Origin: Elysia chlorotica
Taxonomy: Eukaryota; Mollusca; Gastropoda; Plakobranchidae
NCBI GenBank assembly: GCA_003991915.1
Contig: RQTK01000947.1
Span: 51,148 to 115,147, forward strand
Reading direction: 5' to 3'
DNA: 64,000 nt
Position numbers and translations under genes: made by a program. Shown piece by piece: positions 57,000-64,000 of this stretch (the first letter of the stretch is position 1; each line of letters opens with the position of its first letter). The notes below the pieces were generated by a model. The model did no database searches. It was not told the origin of the DNA and saw only the letters and a program-made list of their open reading frames with translations.

Positions 57000-58005
57000 A
57001 CTGATACGCATGCGCCGGCACCGAATTTTTTTTGTCTCTTATAATAGTATAAACAAGACCAACCCATCAATACCCTGTGTGTATATATCATACACATATC
57101 CAACCTGTGTACATAATTTTACAGCCAACTTGACCTGGTCAGACTTTTCCGAGCACCTGTTACTCTTCGTAGGGTCAGTGGACGTACTATGTCAGTCAAG
57201 ATCATGAGCTTTTATACTAATAAAATATATTATTTTATCGTCTTTCTTTTTCTCCAGAACTTATGTTAAAGTACGTTTTTCTGCCTGAAGAAAACCCTTA
57301 TTATATAACGCAAATCTATTAAGATAAATGTTAAAGGCACTAAGTAGATGAAGGAAATGAAAAATAACAAAGTAGCCTCACAATCTAATCTATGGTTGGC
57401 GTGAAACCAGGGCTACCTTTGTTGGTTGTTTTTTTTTAAGATCTTATATGAAAGTCGTATTAATTACATAATTAAACATTTTAAAAGGTTTCATTGGAAA
57501 AAATAATGTTAAGCAATTGAAATGATTCATATAGATGTTGTGTGTTACGACATTAAATTTTCGATAGAACAAGAATACCGCTGGAAAAAGCTTTAAGAGA
57601 TGAGACATTTCAAAAGCATTAGGATAAAGATATTTTCAACGCCAATGTAAAAAAAAAGCCCACGTCAAAAAAATATGGAAAACGATATATATAAAAGTAT
57701 TTTTTTTAAATCAAGTCAATCAGACGTTATTTTGCTCGGCAGTGAATCACATTTAATTTTGACAATTAAGAATACCAAACAAAAAAAAATAACAACAGAG
57801 ACTTAACATTTTCGATTACAAAGGTGCCTAAGCTGAATTACTCATTCTTCCGACACAATTATAATTATTAATACCGAGACCACAATGTTATTGGCGGTTC
57901 TTCAAACATGACGAAACCGTCACATAATAATTGTATTAGCATTTTTTCAATATTGTCTCCAACGTAATTAAAGGGCGTATCAGATTTTGAATGTATTAAT
58001 TTTAC
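57000..58005. other. AT-rich non-coding DNA
   Basis: No gene or dispersed repeat recognised. Confidence 0.4.
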
Positions 58006-58329
58006 TAGATCCATTGTATGTGTGTGTGCGTGTGAGTATGTGTGTGTGATTAAGCTCATTAAGTTTGTGGCAGACAGATTAATGAAAGTAACGCTCACGT
58101 AACGATGGCCTTGGAAAATCAGAGTGCGTCCGCCTGTTTGGATAGAGGCTGATACCAGTCGAGGTCAGGCGGTTGAAGGATGAATTCCAGGAGTGAGCTA
58201 GTCATTTTAATTAGCCGCGGGCTGGGGACTATTCTGTACACAAAACTGTTGGCGGACTTTTGTGTTTGTCAGGATTATAGAAAAATAGAGAAGGAGGGAG
58301 GGAGGAAAAGAGGAAAGGCACATACACAT

Positions 58330-58450
<121 letters not shown>

Positions 58451-58774
58451 AGGTAGATAGGTAGACAGACAGACATACAGGAACCTAATTCGCATATCAA
58501 TCCAAGGCGATATTAACCGTATTAGTGAGAACTATTTCAAATAACCAGCAATATTTTTTTTCTCTATCATTTTGTGATTTGAAGTGGCTGCACACATGGC
58601 AGATTCCTAGCTTCGATTACACTTGTGTTACATGACACAATTGATATGAGAGATCATGATGATGATTGGTGATAATGTCAACTGGTGTCTTAAATAACAC
58701 AGGTTTTGCGATTTCCGCGACGAATGCGGGATTCATAATCAGAACTGTTGTTTTAGGCGTTGAGTTTTCTGATC

Positions 58775-58880
58775 GTTCATTGGCACCGTAAGTCAATAGA
58801 GTTATAGTATGGATGCCGTAACAGATTCCCTTAGCTTTCGTCCTCATCTTCACTTTAGGCCCCGTTTTCGCAAGACCACT
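58775..58880 (+). repeat. unclassified dispersed repeat, copy 4
   Basis: CACCGTAAGTCAATAG, GGATGCCGTAACAGATTCCC, CGTCCTCATCTTCACTTTAGG and TTTTCGCAAGACC. The 88-codon - strand frame over it is probably incidental. Confidence 0.6.
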
Positions 58881-59040
58881 CATTTTGAGGTGATGTGGGT
58901 TTTGAGCCAGATATTGGTTAGATACTCACCCCATAATTATATCATTACTCATTCTGTTATGTAACAATGCACGTGTATCTTTCAACCTTGTGTTGATGGT
59001 TGATATAAATGGTGCATCCGACGCATCCACGTGAAAAGCC

Positions 59041-59070
59041 TGCGCCTACACAAATCATACAGCGCGTCGA
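59041..59070 (+). repeat. relic of the 408-bp unit
   Basis: GCGCCTACACAAATCATACA and the next nine bases match the 408-bp unit (GCGCCTAAACAAATGATACA...) at 26 of 29 positions. Confidence 0.5.
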
Positions 59071-59294
59071 AGCAGGCCTGTCAGCATAATTTGTTTGAGG
59101 CTGTACTGATTTTTTGTTGTTGTTTTGTTCGTTTTTGTTGAGTTTTTGGGTCTAACTGTCAGCTCTTACACAAATAGGGCTTAATAAAATCGCGACCTTA
59201 GTTTTTTTTTAATTGTTTCTCTTTGAAATACTCAAAGTCTTTAGTGTTGTATAAATAAGGTAGGACATTGTCATGGAACCATGAGCGGTTTTGG

Positions 59295-59460
59295 TTGACC
59301 ATCCTGTTGGTTGCCACACATGAGGCAGGGCGGGGAAACCTGGGCTTCTGATTCTTCTGAAATCGACCCAACCAGAAGGTACCGAAACCGGACAAACGAA
59401 ATTTTGACCGCAGACTTCGTAGTTGGTTGACCAACGCTCTACCACGTGTGCCAGAACGTA
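59295..59460 (-). mobile_element. degraded SINE, second head type
   Basis: GCCACACATGAGGCAGGGCGGGG, ATCGACCCAACCAGAAGG. The reverse complement of the head gives CGTGGTAGAGCGTTGGTCAAC. Confidence 0.75.
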
Positions 59461-59779
59461 CCCCTTAAAATGATGAAGAACATTTGACAACTGAGGTGAT
59501 GAAATAGGGGAGACGTTTGGGCGGACAGTGTTGCTTGTATAGGTACCGATGATAGAGATCTAGAAGGATAGAAGAGTAGAAGTAGAGTTGCGTGACAATG
59601 TTTATTTTGATGGGCTGTAGTCACAACACTCTGAAAAAACATGGTCTTTTACGTCAATCACAGAGTCATTTCACATCGTTAGATTGCCTCCCCAGACATG
59701 TTTGTCGTAATAATTATTGTCTAGACAGTCAGTTATTCACCCCTCACCCCCTTTCCTCGAATATGATCGCCTTAGACAG

Positions 59780-59912
59780 AGCCTTGTCCGTACTGTCTCT
59801 GTGTCGCGGCACGTAAGCTTGTCAGACGTTAGTCTTGAAACCCGACTACGATATCGATATAGCCTAAATAGAGTTGACGTTGGATGACGCTGCCGCGCTA
59901 AGCAACAACAAC
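59780..59912 (+). mobile_element. SINE tail fragment
   Basis: GTGTCGCGGCACGTAAGCTTGTC, AGACGTTAGTCTTGAAACCC and GAGTTGACGTTGGATG, ending AAGCAACAACAACCC. Confidence 0.75.
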
Positions 59913-59974
59913 CCACCCCACCTCCACCTCGGTTAGTACAGACACAGACTCGAGAAAGTGTGGGAGTAGGGCCG

Positions 59975-60060
59975 CCAGATGGTCCAGTCACTAGTGGTTT
60001 AGAATGTCGAGCACGATGTCCAAGGTTCGAATCTCAGCTGGATCAGTCCCTTGTACCCTT
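59975..60060 (+). mobile_element. tRNA-like SINE head
   Basis: CACTAGTGGTTTAGAATGTCG, then CCAAGGTTCGAATCTC. Close behind the preceding SINE tail. Confidence 0.5.
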
Positions 60061-60278
60061 GTAAGGAATGTGATTTTAACTGGAGTTTAATTTCTTTGGA
60101 AGAAACAAGATCTGAAAAATAAGACTCTCACTCTCTCACTATATCTCTCTGTCTGTCTCTAACGCTCTTTTTCGTTTGTTTTCTTTCTCTATTTATCTCT
60201 ACACAAATTTACTGTTTCAAGCCAAACTAAATAGGACTTAAATTTTACCATGTGTCTCTTTAATTTCTTTACAACCAG

Positions 60279-60361
60279 AAACCGGCTGACACTGACGCTG
60301 TTTGGCCATAACCACGATGTAATGATGGAGGACGAATCTTCTGACGCCTGAGGCCGATAAG
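60279..60361 (+). other. candidate exon, weak
   Basis: Preceded by a polypyrimidine stretch and ACAACCAG, followed by GTAGGT. One frame reads NRLTLTLFGHNHDVMMEDES then SDA and stop. The other two frames stop early, so it could only be a terminal coding exon or a non-coding exon. No gene context supports it. Confidence 0.2.
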
Positions 60362-60624
60362 GTAGGTCAGTTTCTTAAAAACTTAGAATAACCTGTAATT
60401 GTCTCTGAGTATTATTACTTTTTTACTTTCACTTTCGCTTTCTGTGAAGAGTAACGCAGATTGTTGTGGTTGATGTTCGATATTCAGAAAGAACTGCTAC
60501 TCCTTCAATTCGACTTTCTACTACTATACTTTCTCTTTCTTTTAGTTTTCTCCACATCTCTCGTGCATGCTTTTTGGTTGTTGTTTTTAGTCAACGTTCC
60601 TCTCCTCTTCCTTTTCTACCTCTC

Positions 60625-60840
60625 GCTTTCCTCAGAAGGTAGAGCGTGTTACTCCTCATCAGGATTTTCGGATTCGAATCTCTTGTGCTGACTTGTTCCC
60701 TTTTGGGTTGGGTCAGTGTAAAATCTAGTACAACGACCCGTGATGTAAATATTTGCTGTGTCTGTAGGTTACATCATCAAATTTGTTTAGAAAACTAGTC
60801 CTGGGATCCATCCACTAGATATCCTCTCTTGCTGACAAAC
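60625..60840 (+). mobile_element. degraded SINE
   Basis: CAGAAGGTAGAGCGTGTTAC, CGGATTCGAATCTC, TTGGGTTGGGTCAGTGTAAA and CCTGGGATCCATCCACTAG. Confidence 0.65.
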
Positions 60841-61086
60841 TGTTTCCGTAAAAACAGAAACACACACCAAGGCTACTTAACCGAAATTCCCTGAAACAGG
60901 GAAGTATACGATAAATTCCTCATGCTTTGTTTATTTGTTTGTTGTTTGTTTTTTTTGTAGGGAAACACAATGTTCAATAATTGGACGTGTTGATTCTTGG
61001 TCTGTTTAATACAATGCGACCCCAGCGCTAATTGGGTAGGCCGTCAATAGTGGCGCTCAGATTGTGTGTGGAGTGCCGAGTTCTCT

Positions 61087-61693
61087 CTTTCTGTCTCTCT
61101 AACTCACTCACTCTCTCTCTCTATCTCTGCCTGTCTCTCTCACTCACTCTCTCTCTATCTCTGCCTGTCTCTCTCACTCACTCTCTCTCTATCTCTGCCT
61201 GTCTCTCTCACTCAGTGACTCTCTTTCTATCTCTGCCTGTCTCTCCAACTCACCTTAACTCACTCATTCTCTGTCTCTATCTCGGTCTGCCTCACAAACT
61301 CACTCACTCTCTACCTATCTCTGCCTATCTAACTCACTCATTCTCTGTCTCCCTCTTCCTCTCAATATACCTCTATCTCTCTCTTGTCAATCTCAGTTTT
61401 GGCCTTTATATATCTTTCCTTTGTTTTCTCTGCCTAGGTCTCTCTCTCTCTCTTTCTCTCTCTCCCCCTCTCTCTCTCTCTATCTCTCTCTTTACCTCTA
61501 ACTATCTATATACCCATCTATCTATCTATCTATTTAACTATTTTTCTGTTTCGCTCTCCCACTTTCTCCCTTTCTCTTTGTGTGTCTTCCTCCTATATTC
61601 ATCTCTCGAAGTCTCTCTCCTAGTCTGTCTCTCGCTCTCTCATTCACTATCTCTATTTCTATATTTATGTCTCTGCCTCTCTGTCTTCCTCTC

Positions 61694-61783
<90 letters not shown>

Positions 61784-62679
61784 CTCTCTCTCCCTCCCTC
61801 CTTTTTTTTCCGATACCTGTACACGCTTACAAGTTCCATATCATTTAGCATATGCTGTCCCAAGTAAAAAACCTGCAACAAAAAAAAACCTCCTTTTATT
61901 TTTCTTCCATTCCTTTCCTTTTATACTTCTCCCCTTTTCTTCTGTTTCCCCTTCACGACAAAACTATGGATGCCCACCCAATCAATGGTTGTGAATCTCA
62001 AGGATAGATTTGTCGCGAGCGCGGTTCCATTCGAGGTTGTAATAGCGCCTAAACAAATGATACAGTGCGTCGATTCTATACACGCACAAAAGAAAACCGA
62101 TACCTTTTATCTCCTTTCTTTCATCTCGCTCAGACCACTTCCAAACTTCAAGATTCGAATCAAACAAACCGACGCAAGATAAATTACCAGATTCGCCTCG
62201 AACATTCGGGTCTTTCATCTAATCTGTGTAAGCTTACAAGTTTCATATCATTTAGCATATGCTGTCCCAAGTAAAAAACCTACAACAAAAAACCTCCTTT
62301 TATTTTTCTTCCATTCCTTTCTTTTTCTACTTCTCCCCTTTTCTTCTGTTTCCCCTTCACGACAAAACTATGGATGCCCAATCAATGGTTGTGGATCTCA
62401 AGGATAGATTTGTCGCGAGCGCGGTTCCATTAGAGGTTCTTATAGCGCCTAAACAAATGATACAGTTCGTCGATTCTCTAGAATCTCTACCCGCACAAAA
62501 GAAAACCGATACCTTTTATCTCCTCTCTTTCATCTCACTCAGACCTCTTCCAAACTTCAAGATTCGAATCAAACAAACCGAAGCAAGATAAAATACCAGA
62601 TTCGCCTCGAACATTCGGGTCTTTCATCGAATCTGTTGTAGTGTTGTAGCTTATAGAGGGGAAGGAGAAAAAAAAAGGG
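61087..62679 (+). repeat. 1.5-kb block, copy B
   Basis: Same order as copy A: CT-rich region, then two 408-bp units (about 61827-62233 and 62234-62640). The CT run at 61697-61790 is longer. Homology stops in the A/G run after GAGGGGAAGGAG. The 230-bp direct repeats that flank copy A are absent here. Confidence 0.93.
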
Positions 62680-62837
62680 GGGGGGGGGGTATTTATATAA
62701 TGTGTGCGTGGTGGTTGGAGGAGAGGGGGTGGCGGTTCTTCAAATACCCCAGTTATTATATTATTGCTGTTATGAAATAGTAAGTTAAGTAACTTATGTT
62801 TAACAATGGAACTATCTACCACTGATCCCTCTTTCTA

Positions 62838-62893
<56 letters not shown>

Positions 62894-63012
62894 CTCTCTT
62901 TTCTTTCATTTTCTACTCTACTTAATCGCCCCCCCCCCCCCCCCCCCCCCACACACTACACTCACTCCCTCTTCCCCTCTTTATCGACCCCCCCCCCCCC
63001 CCCCTTTTTTTT
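62838..63012. repeat. CT tract and two C-tracts
   Basis: Pure CT at 62839-62880, a C-run of about 24 near 62929 and another of about 20 near 62985. Homopolymer lengths may be unreliable. Confidence 0.9.
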
Positions 63013-63059
63013 CAACATATACACACCTTTGCAAAAAATACGCATAGAAACACAGACTA

Positions 63060-63408
63060 AAACTGCCAAACTGCCAACCTATCCGATCGTCAAAGTTTAC
63101 AGTGTTAGCAAAAAACAACTGTAAATAACTCCCTTGCAAATACGCCCTTCTGGCGTAAAGTTAGCAGGACTTGGAACACATCAACACACAGTCCTACTGC
63201 GTAGTATAGATCCCAGTGCTACTGCCGCTGGTTCTCGTCTGCCCAGTAGTGCTGCCCGGCCAGTGCAGTATTGATTTCTGATCGATTGACCAATCGGCCG
63301 TATCGGAGTGCGATCAGTCGCGGAGTACCATATGCATCGATAGTCAGCACTGGGCCTGGTACGTGCATACCTGGCATACGGCGTCGTGGTCGCCTGGCTG
63401 GCTACTAG
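63060..63408. other. GC-richer, low-repeat segment
   Basis: CpG-containing, non-repetitive sequence unlike its surroundings, with no long frame. It could be a promoter or untranslated exon of a gene outside the window. Confidence 0.25.
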
Positions 63409-63684
63409 AGAGGGACTGAGATAGAGAGAAAGGTGGAGAAAGAGGTGGGTGAGAGTGCAGAAAACTGATACAGAGAGAGAGAGAGAGGAAGTGCAGCGAG
63501 AGTACGAAGGTTAAGAGAGGGACAGAGATAGCAAGAGAGGTGGGGGAGAGAGGGATACAGAGAGAGATAGAGAGAGAGAGATAGAGAGAGTGCAGCTAGA
63601 GTACGAAGGATAAGAGAGGGACAGAGATAGCAAGAGAGATTGGGGAGAGAGGTGGAAAGAGATCGAGGGGAGAGGACAGACTGT

Positions 63685-63716
<32 letters not shown>

Positions 63717-63880
63717 GTGAGAAAGTGAGGGAGAATAGAGATATGGAGAGGGGGAAGAAGGAGATAGAAGGAAAAAAGAGAAATAGTTAGATTTTTTAAG
63801 TGATAGGGGGGTAGAGGTACAAAGTGTTAAATAAATAGAGAGAAAGAGAGGAATAAAGAAAGAAAATAAGGCAAAAGGAG
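63409..63880. repeat. GA-rich minisatellite, 99-bp unit
   Basis: GTGCAGCKAGAGTACGAAGG..AAGAGAGGGACAGAGATAGC begins at 63491 and 63590, followed by pure GA and degenerate AG-rich sequence. Confidence 0.85.
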
Positions 63881-64000
63881 GAACTTTGAATAGAAGGTGC
63901 CTTCTCTGTACCAACTGAGATACCTCACTCCCTTTTCTTAGGACCATTGAGCCACACACTTCTCTCTTTACTGCCTCAATTAATTATGCCCCAAGACTCT

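Noticed and set aside
61032..61994. 320-codon + strand frame
   Set aside because: Mostly Ser/Leu/Cys runs from a CT microsatellite; its end is the short frame of the 408-bp unit.
63405..63959. 184-codon Ser/Leu-rich - strand frame
   Set aside because: Reads through a GA-rich minisatellite; composition is explained by the repeat.

Overview
This looks like a gene-poor, repeat-saturated stretch of an animal nuclear genome, most plausibly a mollusc and perhaps a gastropod. The case rests on: AT-rich non-coding DNA; very long, nearly pure microsatellites; dozens of tRNA-derived SINEs sharing one body and tail; many ACATGT-type words; and one exon that reads like the start of an invertebrate receptor with an ANF-receptor-type ectodomain. 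I see nothing bacterial: no operons and no CRISPR. The taxon is an inference and was not searched.

Only one protein-coding exon is convincing, at 12930-13840 on the + strand. It has a strong Kozak start with an in-frame stop just upstream, a hydrophobic leader, five N-glycosylation sequons, a glutamine tract, a ligand-binding-domain-like segment ending in FVGP, and then a splice donor. Its 5' flank is a roughly 300-bp tandem duplication. A 36-bp minisatellite starts 19 bp beyond the donor. I could not find the next exon, so the intron may run through much of the rest of the window.

The dominant component is SINEs. About 40 recognisable copies or fragments occur on both strands. The main subfamily has a tRNA-like head with the words GGCGCGGTGGCCC, TAGAACATCGGCTTCC and GGTTCGAGCC. 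A second set of heads is closer to a real tRNA (AGTTGGTAGAGCG then GGTTCGAATCC), joined to the same body and tail. Several copies have target-site duplications of 11-15 bp. Head duplications occur at 8876 and, strikingly, as six exact 70-bp units at 31431-31850. Three copies of a hairpin MITE (near 1.0, 10.2 and 53.2 kb) and at least four copies of an unclassified dispersed repeat (0.3, 22.1, 44.0 and 58.8 kb) complete the dispersed repeats.

Layout. 0-9.6 kb: ancient repeat, MITE copy 1, SINEs, TTG/AAC and GA/AAT arrays, and a pair of perfect CRE palindromes at 5.2-5.4 kb. 9.6-14 kb: MITE copy 2, a GATA array, the duplicated 5' flank and the receptor exon. 14-26 kb: SINEs, TTG arrays and local tandem duplications. 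26.4-26.9 kb: a giant ATTG-type array. 27-33 kb: a tandem segmental duplication, GATA/GAA/GACA/AAT/GAT arrays and the 70-bp tRNA-like array. 33-36 kb: a 68-bp minisatellite and a perfect splice donor. 36.4-38.6 kb: a CT-rich block holding two 408-bp units, flanked by direct repeats and copied again at 61.1-62.7 kb. 39-61 kb: SINEs, local duplications and microsatellites. 62.7-64 kb: C-tracts and GA-rich minisatellite DNA.

Because there is essentially one gene fragment, there is no pathway to reconstruct. The interest lies in repeat architecture: SINE tails next to microsatellites, SINE-head amplification, a foldback element family, and a nearly identical 1.5-kb block present twice.
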